A stretch of DNA of 64,000 bases, taken from contig NW_027307651.1 of NCBI RefSeq assembly GCF_964275005.1, positions 868,001 through 932,000 of the forward strand, in the 5' to 3' direction. This document shows positions 9,291 through 19,919 of the stretch, one piece after another. The notes below the pieces were generated by a model, which saw nothing but the letters and a program-made list of their open reading frames with translations, did no database searches and had not been told where the DNA came from. This DNA is from Diadema setosum (lineage: Eukaryota > Echinodermata > Echinoidea > Diadematoida > Diadematidae). Position 1 is the stretch's first letter, and each line of letters begins with the position of its first letter. Made by a program: the position numbers and the translations under genes.

Positions 9291-10799
9291 AACAAAAAAT
9301 AGAAATAATTAGCTAATTTTTTCGCAAACGTATAGTGTTCGAAAATTTTCAGCTTATAGCGAATATCATTCAAAATAATTCAAACGCCTTGCATGGTTAG
9401 ATCTTTGTTTGATAACACTCAAGAATTAGTTTGAACTTAAGAAGTCAACTATATTACTAGAACTTTGTGTAACAGTTTCTTCGAAAACGCGTGTCAATAA
9501 TAAAAAAAAATAACAACTGCATTCATCTTTTCCTCTTTCAGCCTAGAATACCTTTCTGGTTGTACGCCCTCTATCGATGCGCACTCGCCACTTATTTCTT
9601 CCCATTCCTGATATTTTATTTCGTGCCTGGAGCGGAGAAATTGGGTCATAAATTCATTATCTACATCCCAGTATGGTCGTATACAGCCACCACATGTTAC
9701 GTCTGCTTTGCCTTCTTCAACGTTGTGTTGGACTTTGTGGAGAGGAGAGGAAATGCAGAACTTGAAGGTACGGTATTAAGTTGACATGGTTGAAGTTGAA
9801 AAGGGCTGAGGTGGGAAGAAGCTAACACGAATGCAATTTTAAGCGGAATAAAGAAAGCTTGCGAAAATGCAACTTATTTGATAAATTCGAATGCAACTGT
9901 TTACGATCCCTGAGGAAACCAAAATTTGCTACGTTCGGAAATATTTGCCGCTTAGTGTGATACTCTCTTTTGATAGTACAGCATGCTATAAGATCTCCTA
10001 TACATATCCTGTGGGCTCTCAGAGAAAAGAAAATAATTTTCAGGAACGTCACAACATTTCGCTGCTAAGTGCATGACTTGGTTGCCCTGAAATTGCACGT
10101 AATGAATAGGACGAATGTTCCAAAATGTACATGGTAAACGTACATAATATAGTTGTTGATGAATATTTTCGTTTTCCTTTAAGTATGCGTTGGTTCCACA
10201 TTGTTTTGCTCATTGTTACTCCTCTATCTATTTTATATCTCTCTTGAAACATCTGTCTTGAATGCTGTTCTTTATACTTATACAATGTAGATGAGTTTCG
10301 GTACCAGATTCAGTGGCTTCTCTTCAACGTCGCCGCCGTTCCTTCCATCATCTCAACCGGCTTCGACTGGGGGGCGCTTTACTATGTCGTATATGATAAG
10401 ATTCCGACTTTAATTTTCATCAGTCTTAACTTCCTCCCCACCGTCGTGTGCTTCGTAGACATCTTCATTACGCTGATCGTTATCCGATTCTTACATGTGG
10501 TTTACCCTGGCACTCTCCTGATCTTTTACGTGCTCTTCGCTGTCGGCTACTGGGCGGCAGGGGGAACAGACCCGTCCGGAAACCCCTTCATATCTCCCAT
10601 TCTCGACTTCGGGAACTACCCCGGCATAGCGGCCGCAACAGTGATGGGCGTGTCATTGTTAACGTTGCTGCTTCAGGCCGGTTTAAAGGGATTATACGCT
10701 CTCCGCGTCCGGTGTATGGACAGCAGAAGACAAGAACCTGTTCCTTCTACAGACGAGCCGTCAAGTGGAAATGTCGAGCTCGAAAAACTTACCGAGTAA
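8063..10799 (+). CDS. Rolling stone-like six-pass membrane protein, copy A
   Basis: Exons 8063-8184, 9542-9767 and 10291-10799 give about 285 residues to the TAA. Landmarks shared with copies B and C are the N-terminal W-Y-S-x-x-W-x-D-F and L-R-D-V-S-T-P-H block, PRIPFWLYALYR before TM1, TCYVCFA in TM2, FRYQIQW before TM3, FLHVVYP at the end of TM4, YWAAGGTD after TM5 and LKGLYALRVRCMD after TM6. Rolling stone in Drosophila acts in myoblast fusion; the role of these paralogues is unknown. The hydrophobic core is open throughout. The first exon has no in-frame ATG, so an upstream exon must supply the start. Its phase-1 entry fits the Ig transmembrane exon, but a separate undetected 5' exon is equally possible. 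A poly(A) signal follows at 11029. Confidence 0.8.
8253..8643. mobile_element. MITE with TTTAAAGGG ends, in copy A intron 1
   Basis: The left end ttaaagggactgtact and the complement of the right end ttaaagggtgtgtacagttc pair over about 45 bp, continuing as ctggt(t/c)(a/g)aggtg(g/a)ggatt. The interior contains a second inverted pair, tggccgagatatcc near 8401 and ggatatctcagcca near 8487. There is no coding capacity. A degraded relative lies near 39380-39510. Confidence 0.7.
8728..8754. repeat. (AT)n microsatellite
   Basis: About 13 AT dinucleotides within copy A intron 1. Confidence 0.95.
8755..9228 (+). other. Copy A intron 1, middle
   Basis: AT-rich intron between two AT microsatellites. 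No recognisable exon or transposon end. Confidence 0.4.
9229..9289. repeat. C11 tract followed by (AT)n microsatellite
   Basis: A C11 tract (9230-9240) and tccaaa lead into about 22 TA/AT dinucleotides. Confidence 0.95.
9542..9767 (+). CDS. Copy A exon 2: TM1 and TM2
   Basis: Acceptor cctctttcag|CCT (phase 0), donor GAA G|GTACGG (phase 1). It encodes PRIPFWLYALYRCALATYFF, a first span, a loop HKFIIYIPVWSYTA, and a second span TTCYVCFAFFNVVLDF ending in a basic/acidic ERRGNAELEG tail. Confidence 0.9.
9768..10290 (+). other. Copy A intron 2
   Basis: 523 bp, similar in size to copy B intron 2 (498 bp). The acceptor is tacaatgtag. No repeat recognised. Confidence 0.6.
10291..10799 (+). CDS. Copy A exon 3: TM3-TM6 and C-terminal tail
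   Basis: Enters in phase 1 (G|AT = Asp) as DEFRYQIQWLLFN. It then encodes spans around ISTGFDWGALYYV, FLPTVVCFVDIFITLIVIRF, LLIFYVLFAVGYWAAGG and AAATVMGVSLLTLLLQ, followed by LKGLYALRVRCMDSRR and a hydrophilic tail ending EKLTE. TAA at 10797-10799. Confidence 0.9.
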
Positions 10800-11028
10800 T
10801 TTTCGAATGTGACGGGGCGCCATCATTGTGCAATATTTGCTTATATAGTGGATAGAAACCAGCTGATAATGTTTACAGCCAAACGCAATTATGCTAATCA
10901 TTGCCAACATAAGAATGATGCCATTTCAATGATTTATTGAAATGTAAAGTTGACTCATAGATGAATTACGCTGATCTCCGTGTCACTTAACTGATGTTTC
11001 TTTAATTTTTTTTCTCACATTTATACGA

Positions 11029-11034
11029 AATAAA
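11029..11034 (+). terminator. Polyadenylation signal of copy A
   Basis: AATAAA 230 bp after the stop codon, in a typical AT-rich 3' UTR. Confidence 0.6.
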
Positions 11035-11085
11035 AAGGTAAACTTTTATCTGCAGGCACTTTACGTTTGGGTCTTGTGTAGCCGT

Positions 11086-11530
11086 GGTCACAACTCGCCG
11101 TACTTGCAAGTGCGTGCTGTCTACTTACAAAATTTGGGGATCCGTACGTAGTAAGTACCGCCTCCGCACGAATTTTCGAGCACGCAGACACGCCGTAGCA
11201 CTTTTAGGACCCGAGGAACTTTCGCTGCGTTCGGGCTACGGATTCACCCTAAGTGCGGTCAACGTACGTGCACTCTACAGCGAACGTGCGTACAACGCAC
11301 TGACTCCGTGCGTTTTTTTAATTTTCCCACCGTCACTTGCTCGGCTGACGGCACACGTAGCACGTACGTGTTGAGCGCGTAATAAGCGCGCAGCCCGTGC
11401 TTATCCGACACTTCCCTGAGTTCAACTGTTCAATAGAGCACGCAGACCGTACCGAACTTGCCGAATAAGCGCCTGCTCCGCCCTGAAAACGCAAGCTGTG
11501 CGCAGTGATCTCTGCAAGGTACACGAATCG
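11086..11530. mobile_element. CpG-rich dispersed repeat beginning GGTCACAACTCGCCGT
   Basis: Base composition jumps to GC/CpG-rich (many ACGTACG, GTACG and CGCAC words). The 16-bp start GGTCACAACTCGCCGT at 11086-11101 recurs in inverted orientation at 14758-14773. Both segments carry cgcacg/gtacgt-rich bodies with a cctccgc(a/c)-type string. The likely source is a non-autonomous DNA transposon family. Confidence 0.55.
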
Positions 11531-11780
11531 AGCCGACGGACGAGTATCATAATTTTTGTCTCCAAGATGTCATGATGATGGCAATTATATATTCATACTG
11601 TTCTATTTCACCTACCGGGCAGAAATTCCCTGCAAGGATTATAGGATCGAAAAATCGCATACACAGTAAAATGATTGTTATATCACTTGAAAGGGCTTTC
11701 AAAACTCTTTCGAATTGTGTCACAACCCAAAACGATTATGTTATAGAACCCTTCTGCCTAGTAGGTGATTAGTAATATCC
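11531..11780. other. AT-rich spacer
   Basis: No recognised feature between the CpG-rich repeat and the TA microsatellite. Confidence 0.35.
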
Positions 11781-11808
11781 ATATATATATATATATATAT
11801 ATATACGT

Positions 11809-11858
<50 letters not shown>
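11781..11858. repeat. (AT)n microsatellite
   Basis: Long interrupted TA/AT run immediately left of the palindrome. Confidence 0.95.
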
Positions 11859-11861
<3 letters not shown>

Positions 11862-11979
11862 GTGAGAAATAGTTCCCTGGGTCCCGAACGTAAGCGGTGC
11901 CGCATTGTTGGATGCATATAGTTGAAAGAAATTGGACTGAGGCGGGACGTTGCTCTCGATCTTAGTCTCCCTTTTATTT

Positions 11980-12018
11980 GTCAAGCTTTCGGCCCGTCAT
12001 TGGGCCTTCGTCAGGACC
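11980..12018 (-). ncRNA. Hammerhead-like motif, left palindrome arm
   Basis: Minus-strand mirror of the motif at 13217-13255: CTGACGA, stem GGCCC/GGGCC with an AATGAC loop, then GAAAGC. See that entry for interpretation. Confidence 0.3.
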
Positions 12019-13216
12019 TACCAACAGAACGATTATTATATGAATAACCTGATGTGTCATATAATATATAATGCAATTTCACATATTACCAATCTTCTCA
12101 ATCCTTTCCTTTATATACACAAATCAATCATTCAATTCAATACAAATATCCACTCTAACCTCCAGTCATCATCAGAATAACATCATATGTCCAAAAAATA
12201 TATAAATAAATTCTTATATCATAATGCTGCCATATAATAATCATATTGTCTTATAATTCTTAGCATGATGATCACAAACAGAATCATTATACATATATAT
12301 CATATTCATATGTCTATTTGCATTGCGTATGTAGCATGTATATATCCGCATACGCACACAATAAATTCTTATATCGTAATGCTGCCATATGATAATCATA
12401 TTGTCTTATAATTCTTAGCATGATGATCACAAACAGAATCATTATACATATATATCATATTCATATGTCTATTTGCATTGCGTATATGTATACATCCGCA
12501 TACGTACACACACACCCACATACATACGCACATATATACATATTCACATACACACACTCTCACATATGCACACACCCACAAAACTCCGGTTGATATAATA
12601 CTATCTGGATACTAGGATATGTTGATTTAGATAGTATTATATCAACCGGAGTTTTGTGGGTGTGTGCATATGTGAGAGTGTGTGTATGTGAATATGTATA
12701 TATGTGCGTATGTATGTGGGTGTGTGTGTACGTATGCGGATGTATACATATACGCAATGCAAATAGACATATGAATATGATATATATGTATAATGATTCT
12801 GTTTGTGATCATCATGCTAAGAATTATAAGACAATATGATTATCATATGGCAGCATTACGATATAAGAATTTATTGTGTGCGTATGCGGATATATACATG
12901 CTACATACGCAATGCAAATAGACATATGAATATGATATATATGTATAATGATTCTGTTTGTGATCATCATGCTAAGAATTATAAGACAATATGATTATTA
13001 TATGGCAGCATTATGATATAAGAATTTATTTATATATTTTTTGGACATATGATGTTATTCTGATGATGACTGGAGGTTAGAGTGGATATTTGTATTGAAT
13101 TGAATGATTGATTTGTGTATATAAAGGAAAGGATTGAGAAGATTGGTAATATGTGAAATTGCATTATATATTATATGACACATCAGGTTATTCATATAAT
13201 AATCGTTCTGTTGGTA

Positions 13217-13255
13217 GGTCCTGACGAAGGCCCAATGACGGGCCGAAAGCTTGAC
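13217..13255 (+). ncRNA. Hammerhead-like motif (Penelope-type terminal signature)
   Basis: The string CTGACGA is followed by a five-base stem GGCCC-AATGAC-GGGCC, then GAAAGCTT. Hammerhead ribozyme cores are CUGANGA-stem II-GAAA, and minimal versions are known from Penelope-like retroelement termini. An A sits unpaired at the first stem II position, so activity is doubtful. The palindrome arms may be Penelope-like terminal sequence; no coding part is present. Confidence 0.35.
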
Positions 13256-13314
13256 AAATAAAAGGGAGACTAAGATCGAGAGCAACGTCCCGCCTCAGTC
13301 CAATTTCTTTCAAC

Positions 13315-13319
<5 letters not shown>

Positions 13320-13350
<31 letters not shown>

Positions 13351-13929
13351 CACACTTGCATATATATAGATGTATATACACACACTTGTATACACTTGTT
13401 CCATATTTTGTGGCACATAAGACAAAGTAAAAAACTTCTTGAAGAAGCAAAACATATGGAAATCTTGAGCTCTGAATGGTCAATGCATGAAGTGACAAGA
13501 TTTTTGGAGTTTTGAACAAACAAATGTTACATTTAAGATCTGCACATGCGTGGTTAAAAGGCATTGATCATCATTGTATATGCAGAACAGTGATAAAGTC
13601 AGAACCATTCTCTGAAATTGAGAACGTGTATATTTTGAAATTAAGCAAGGAAGAATTTTCTATGAGAGTATTACCTTATATAGGGCCTTAATTGCAAACG
13701 TGACACCTTTAGTCTCAGATGAAACTGCAAACCCATAGGCCTACATTCATTGTTTTATTAATATGCTGATAAATCTAGCTAAAAAATGCCTCCATGTCTG
13801 AAATGCCACCACCTCTGAAACTGGGTATAAAGATGGCAGACTTCATAACAGCAAATCATACGCATCTCGCCTCAAGTGCTAATGTGTTAGGATGTTTTAA
13901 TCCAAATAATGTTATACAATGTCATTGTC
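13320..13929. other. Microsatellite then anonymous sequence
   Basis: TA repeats to about 13340, two copies of a tatatacacacacttg-type string near 13342 and 13373, then anonymous AT-rich DNA. Confidence 0.4.
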
Positions 13930-14081
13930 CTGGGGCATGTTTAGTAAAACTTGTCATCAGTGACAAGTTGTCATAGATGTGACAAGCTACTGAAATCCTT
14001 GCATCTGATTGGCCGAGAGCAAATTTGTTATAGAAATGTGGCAGTTGTCACTGATAACAAGTTTTATGAAACGGGCCCCTG
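13930..14081. mobile_element. Short MITE (152 bp)
   Basis: The left end ggggcatgtttagtaaaac continues as ttgtcatcagtgacaa. It pairs with the complement of the right end, ggggcccgtttcataaaac followed by ttgttatcagtgacaa. The arms cover about 40 bp each. Elements with GGGCCCGTTTCATAAA ends are abundant in many marine invertebrate genomes (recollection). Confidence 0.75.
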
Positions 14082-14417
14082 ATATTGACATTAGCCTATA
14101 AGCCTACATCAGGTACACAATGCCATTTTATACGTGATGTAACCTATGTCCTATACCTGATATAGCCTATTAATCCTTTCTCCGTCAATGAGTCAAATAT
14201 GCTCACATTTCACATATATTTCACTTAGTTTATTTATTTCAATATCATTTCTTTCAACAGAATATATAACAACCTATAGACATGAAATGAATATGACACA
14301 CAGAAGGTTAAACTACCATATACATCTATGGAGAAGAAGTATGATTATACATCTGAAGAACTTTGGAAGGTGGTCCTATAATTAGGCCTACCCCTAGCAT
14401 CTGACGGGGAGAAAAAA
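14082..14417. other. Anonymous AT-rich DNA
   Basis: Nothing recognised. Confidence 0.35.
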
Positions 14418-14773
14418 AAAATCATCGCACTTGCACGCACTTACAACATGCGACAGAGTAGGGATACCTTACGTGAGCAGCACGTGTAATTACAGCCTCC
14501 GCAAGAGAACGTAACAATCGCACGCAGATTGTAAGTTGTAAGCACGTACAACTCACTTACCACGTGCACAACGTACGATGCACGTAACCCCTCATGGTTA
14601 GGCGTGGCGTGCGGGCCACGTACTTACATACTGCGCAACCGTGCGAGTGTCGTGCGTTGACGTACTTCCTCCCTGCGCTAGTCACTTCCTCCCAACGTTT
14701 TTAGAAAAAACGTGAACGCCGTGGCCTCCGCCAAGAACGTACGGACGAAAAGCACGCACGGCGAGTTGTGACC
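14418..14773. mobile_element. CpG-rich repeat, inverted relative to 11086-11530
   Basis: Rich in CACGTA, GCACG and CGTACG. It ends with acggcgagttgtgacc, the exact complement of the start of the 11086 repeat. Together with that copy it may mark the two ends of a 3.7-kb insertion enclosing the palindrome. Confidence 0.5.
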
Positions 14774-15127
14774 AGGGCTTTAAAGTAATGTCAGACATTC
14801 ATCATGTTTATACGGGATGATTCTCGTAATGTCAGTTTCAATATTTTTCAGTTTCATTTGTAGTAGACATTCTGTGTGGAAGATCATTTCACAAGAAAAA
14901 AAAAAAAAAAAAAACTTAAAAAGCTATATGAATTAGGACGTCTATTTTTTCTGAATTCTAGGCGATTCGGTTATGGGTTCTTACATGCTATGTGCATAAA
15001 AAGTGTTCATTGACTCTTTCTTACATATTTTGAATCTTTGTTTCAGTTCAATAAAGGAAATAGAAGACTGTTGAATAATCCTGCGCACATCCGTACTCAG
15101 TACGAGAGAAACATCAACCAACATCAT

Positions 15128-15165
<38 letters not shown>

Positions 15166-17140
15166 GGTATCGTTGTTGTTGTTGTTGTTTTACGTGCATT
15201 GGTTATCTAAAAGTATGAGAAACAAATGCTCCAAAACTTAGACGATTCCAAGTTGATATGTCGCAAAAAGTGGACGTTGAAAATTGTATACGCTCAGTCA
15301 AGAATATGGCATTTATGGCAAAAATACGCCTCTTCCACAGCACTCCTGCAACCGACAAACCAGTCATTTGATTCCTGATTTCTGTTCATTTGTTCAGGTT
15401 ATGCCCTCTCAAATTTCGAGAGAAATTTAAAAGAAAACTACTATCTGTAGGATTGAAGTGAAAAGAAAATCATTATGGGTTTTTTTTTTTTAGAGGAAAA
15501 GTGACCGTTTTGATATTGTAATATCGTGACGTAACAGAACATGAAAGTATGAAAGAGAAACATGAGGTGACCTATAAAGTCATGAGGAAAAACTTGTGCA
15601 GCTGTTGGATTAAACCACACACAAAAAATCAACTGCATTCCCCAACAACAGAGAATTGAAACATCTTTTAAAAAATTGAAATGATAATGTGGTATGTATT
15701 GTATGTGCTTTGGATTGGGGGGGTAAAGTATGGGAGGGAATTTGTACCAAAGGAGTGAAAAAGGACCCAATAATAATAATTTAATAAGTATAACTCGGTG
15801 CATTGATAAGACTTCGAGAAGGTCACTGAAGGTGGCGATGTAGAGCATTAATTTTCGAGTAACATCATGAGAAAGTATCTCCACGTAGCTGTTTTACCGT
15901 GGAATGAAGGGTCAAAGTAAGATCCACCTCGTGAGTTGTGCAACTAGGGAACCAGGAAAATCAAGAGCGTGCAGAAGTATCTGCAAATCACAGCCTTTGA
16001 AGAAAAAAAAAAAACCAAATGTTTACATGTTATGTTTCCGCCACATTTTTGTTAAGGAGCAAAACAGAGAAAAAAAAAAGCTTTCAAAAGACCATGCATC
16101 TCGTTCCTGGTGTGCTTTGGGTTTAAACCCCTCAACTCCTCTTCCTTCGCCCCTTGTCCGTGTCTCATTCAGTCCCTTTTTCAAAGCTTATCCCTGGTTT
16201 TTTTTTTTTTTTTCTTTCAAGAGAACTGCCTTGTGTTTGTCTGTATGTATGTATTTCTTATTTCTTTTTTTCTTTCTGTTCTTTCTTTGAAGACAATTCG
16301 CCAAGGTTTATTAGTTCAGCAATAAGTTGTTAAGTACTGTTTATGATGAGACTGCAAGATATCTACAAACTATGAATTTTACCAGTCCTCTCCATTTTCA
16401 AGAATCTTAATTTGTTATTTGTCACTGTCACAATATCAGTTGTGGTTCAGCTCACTGTATTTTCCTTGATTGCAATGCTATACTATACTAACTGTATGTA
16501 ATTATGTGTATTTAGATATCTATCGGCTATTCCAACTTTGTTGGAAATGAATTAGATGAAAGGATTTAAATAATAAAGGAAAAGCAGACAGGAAGAAATT
16601 TGATTCATTTCCGCACTAAGATCATTCCAGCACTTTATAGCTCGCATATGTTCGCTGTAAAGTCTGTTGTACTACATAGGAAGATGATAAGAGTCATTCT
16701 ACCTGATGTTTTATGAGTGAATCAAGTGTATGTTTGTGTTTTTCTTTTTCTGAATATCATTTGAAACTATTCAGGCGATTTGTTTTGCGATAATCCAAAC
16801 ACGTGTATCAGCAAGAAATTCTATATTTTCAAAATAATACTTGTAGAAAGGAGGTCATTTTAGCGAGAAATGTCCTACTTTGCTAACAGTTCTGCTCACA
16901 CGTTTCTGTTCACTGCCTTTTTTATTATTATGAAAAGTTTATACAACAGCGCATCGAGGATTCATTAAATAACAGAGTCACGATTTTTTTAAGAGTGTGT
17001 GGTTGTGCGTATGTGTATGCGTGTGAGGTATATTGATGGTTTGATCAAATATGAAATCAAATATCAAATCCTCTTTGTCAATCAAATCAAAAAAGTACAT
17101 ATGGTAAGCATTAAGGTGAGACCTAGATCGGCATTATTGG
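14774..17140. other. Intergenic region without recognisable gene
   Basis: Contains a (TG)n tract at 15131-15164, A/T homopolymers (14895-14914, 16199-16213) and pyrimidine-rich stretches. Open frames here are low-complexity and unsupported. Confidence 0.4.
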
Positions 17141-17420
17141 GCCGTATGCACAAAAGGTAGCAATTGCTCGCAAGCAATTACTTCAAGCACAAGGTCAAGC
17201 CTCTCAAGTAAAAGATCAAGTCCAAGCGATTGCTTACATCCATTGGGACGTATGAATAAAACGTACCAATTGCTTCAAGCGCAAACACAAGCTTGTCAAG
17301 CAAACGATGAAGCTCGAGAAACTGCTTGAATCATATGTATAATTTTGGATTGCTTGTACAGAAACATTTTGCTTGCCTTGCACAAGCAAATGCTTGCAAT
17401 TTCATTAAAAGGCACGTCAC
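17141..17420. repeat. GCAATTGCT-rich repeat fragment, left flank of foldback
   Basis: Starts ccgtatgcacaaaaggtagc and contains many copies of CAATTGCT, CAAGC and GCTTG words. A matching inverted piece lies at 21250-21540 (tttttatgcatacgg, gctcgcaagcaatt). The pair brackets the satellite foldback. Confidence 0.5.
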
Positions 17421-17644
17421 GCCAAAGACGGGTTTAAAAGGGCGTTTGTGTGTGAAAACATCTCCTGACAAAGATTCACACACACAGACACACACTCACA
17501 CATCTATAAACACTCACACACGCGTACTAGCTGATTCTCAATACGCGTGTGCTTCCCCTATACTGCTGATTATAGTAGCCCGGATGTGCCAGGTCGCACG
17601 TGGAGAGAGGTCTGTAATAGAGCCCATTAATGTCAAAATCGACC

Positions 17645-17900
17645 ACTAATGTCAAAACAACAGCTAATGTCATAACACGTCGACGACAAATGTCATAGCA
17701 ACCACTAATGTCATAACACGTCGACAACAAATGTCATAACAACCACTTATGTTATAACACGTCGACGACAAATGTCATAACGACCACTAATGTCATAACA
17801 CGTCGGCGACAAATGTCAAAATCGGATTAACCAAAAATGTCATAACACGTCGACGACAAATGTCGAAATTTCCAAATTTACTGCAAATGTCATAACGCGT
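17645..17900 (+). repeat. 44-bp minisatellite, about five units
   Basis: The core cataacacgtcgac recurs near 17669, 17713, 17756, 17797 and 17841, alternating with acaaatgtca and ccactaatgtca. An inverted counterpart lies around 20722-20860. Confidence 0.8.
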
Positions 17901-17902
17901 AA

Positions 17903-19770
17903 CAGGGGCGGTTCCAGGTATTCCGTATAAGGGGAGGCGCCTTTACAAAATCAAAGGCTGGCGCAACCCCTCCCCCCCCCCCCCATTTTCTACTTTTTAT
18001 TTCTGTTGTTTTAACAAAATATAGAGAAGGGACACCAGAGGGGGATGCGCCCCCACCCTCCATCCATGATTGCGTCAACCACAAAAGTCAAAATAGGATT
18101 AACTACAAATGTCATAACACGTCGACCACAAAATGGCAAAATTTCCACATTTACTGCAAATGTCATAACGCGTCACTGGGGCGGATCCAGGAGTTCCGTA
18201 AAGGGGAAGCGCCCTTACAAAATCAAAGGCTGGCGCAACCCCCTCCCCATTTTTCATTTTATTTCTTTTTTTACCCCCCCCCCAAAAAAAAAGCCTGGGA
18301 GGGGGCCCCTCCTCCTCTCCCCCCCCCCCCTCCATCCGCGACTGCGTCAATCACAAGTTAATGTCAATTCCCATTGCTTGCATTACAGGGGCGGATCCAG
18401 GAATTCCGTAAAAGGGAGGCGCCTTTAGAAAATTAATAGCTGCCGCCCCCCCCCCCCACCCCATTTTTTTCTTTTTTTATTTCTGTTGTTTCAAATGATT
18501 GTTTTAACAAACAAAAAAGGGGGCACTAGGGGGGGGGGGGGTGCGCCTCCAGTCTCTGTCCGCGATTGCGTCATCCACAAATGGCAAAACTCATTGCTTG
18601 CATTACAGGGGCAGATCCAGGAATTCCGTAAAGGGGAGGCGCCTATTTAAGACAACCGCACCCCAGCCTTCTTTCTTGTTATTTCTGTTGTTTGAATAAA
18701 AACGAAAGGGGGCACCAGAAAGGGATGCACCCCCTCTCGATCCATGATTGCGTCAACCAGAATTAAAGTCAAAACTCATTGCTTCCATTACAGGGGCGGA
18801 TCCTGGAATTCCGTAAATGGGAGGCCCCTTTACAAAATTAAAGGCTGGCGCACCCCCCTCCCCACAATTTTTTCCTTTATATTTTTGGAAAAAAAAAGGA
18901 AGAAAGGGGGAGCGAGGGCACCAGAGAACGGATGCGCCAACTCTCGATCCATGATTGCGTCACCCACAAATGTCAAAAATCATTGCTTGCATTACAATGG
19001 CGGATACAGGAAGTACGTGAAGGTGATTCGCCTTCACAGAATTATGTACGCTGCCGCACCCTCTTTTTTTTCTTTTTATATCTCTTGTTTTAGCAACAAC
19101 AACAACAAAAAAAAAAAAAAAGATAGAAAGGGGGCACCTGAGGGGGATGCGCTCCATCTCGATCGGCGATTGCGTCAGCCACATAAAAATGTCAAAACTC
19201 ATCGCTTGTATTTTACAGGGGCAGATCTAGGAATTTCGTGAAGGGGGGGGGGCACCTTTACATTATTAAAGCATGGCGCATCCGTTTTTTTAATATCTTT
19301 TCTTTAAATACAAAAATAGGAAGGAGGGGCAGAGGAGGCTAGTGCGCCCCCTATGGATCCGCGACTGAGTCAACCACAAATGTCAAAACGTATTGCTCCC
19401 ATTACAGGGGTGGATGCAGGTATTCTGTAAAGGGGAGGCCCCTTCACAAAATTAAAGGCTGGCGCACAACCCCCTCCCCCCATTTTTCTTTATAGTTTTT
19501 TGTTTTATTAAAAAAAAGACATGGGGGCACCAGAGGGTGATGCGCTCCCTCTCGATCCGTGATTGCGTATACCACAAATGTCAAAACTCATTGCTTGCAT
19601 TACAGGGGCGGGTCCAGAAATTCAAAAAAGGAGAGGCGCCTTTTCAAAATTAGAGCTCCCGCAATCCTACCTCATATTCTTTTCTTTTCTGTTTTTACCA
19701 CCAAAAAAAAAAAAAAAAAAATGAATAGGGGGGCACCAGAGGGGGATGCTCCCCCCCCCCCACAAGCACA
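17903..19770 (+). repeat. Tandem array of a MITE-like ~200-bp unit, + orientation
   Basis: The unit start caggggcggatcc (with variants) is seen near 17903, 18175, 18387, 18606, 18791, 18996, 19215, 19406 and 19601, spacing 185-272 bp. Each unit has ggaattccgtaaa, a C-rich/T-rich tract, then gggggatgcgccccc, gatccgcgattgcgtcaacc and acaaatgtcaaaactcattg. A solo dispersed relative with inverted ends lies at 35707-35881. Confidence 0.85.
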
Positions 19771-19919
19771 ACCACAAAAAAAAATCGGATTAACCACAAA
19801 TGTCTTTTTTTTCACGGATGGGGGGGGGGGGGCGCACCACTCTAGTGCCCTATCTATTTTTTTTTTTTGCTAAAACAAAAGAAATGAAAAGAAAAAAAAT
19901 GAAGTAGGGTTGTGGCAGA

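Larger units (their letters stand above)
11916..13319. repeat. 1.4-kb perfect or near-perfect palindrome
   Basis: The arms 11916-12606 and 12629-13319 are reverse complements around a centre at 12617.5, with a 22-nt loop at 12607-12628. Reading frames at 11950-12180(+)/13055-13285(-) and 12396-12581(-)/12654-12839(+) are identical, so the arms show no difference over the stretches compared. Each arm contains an internal direct duplication of about 165 bp (gctgccatat..tgcgtat) and a CA/TG-rich inner segment. Each arm's outer part carries a CTGACGA-stem-GAAA motif. The palindrome is flanked on both sides by TA microsatellites. Confidence 0.9.

Noticed and set aside
11950-13285. Frames of 76 and 61 residues duplicated on both strands
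   Set aside because: They are mirror images produced by the palindrome and resemble no protein.
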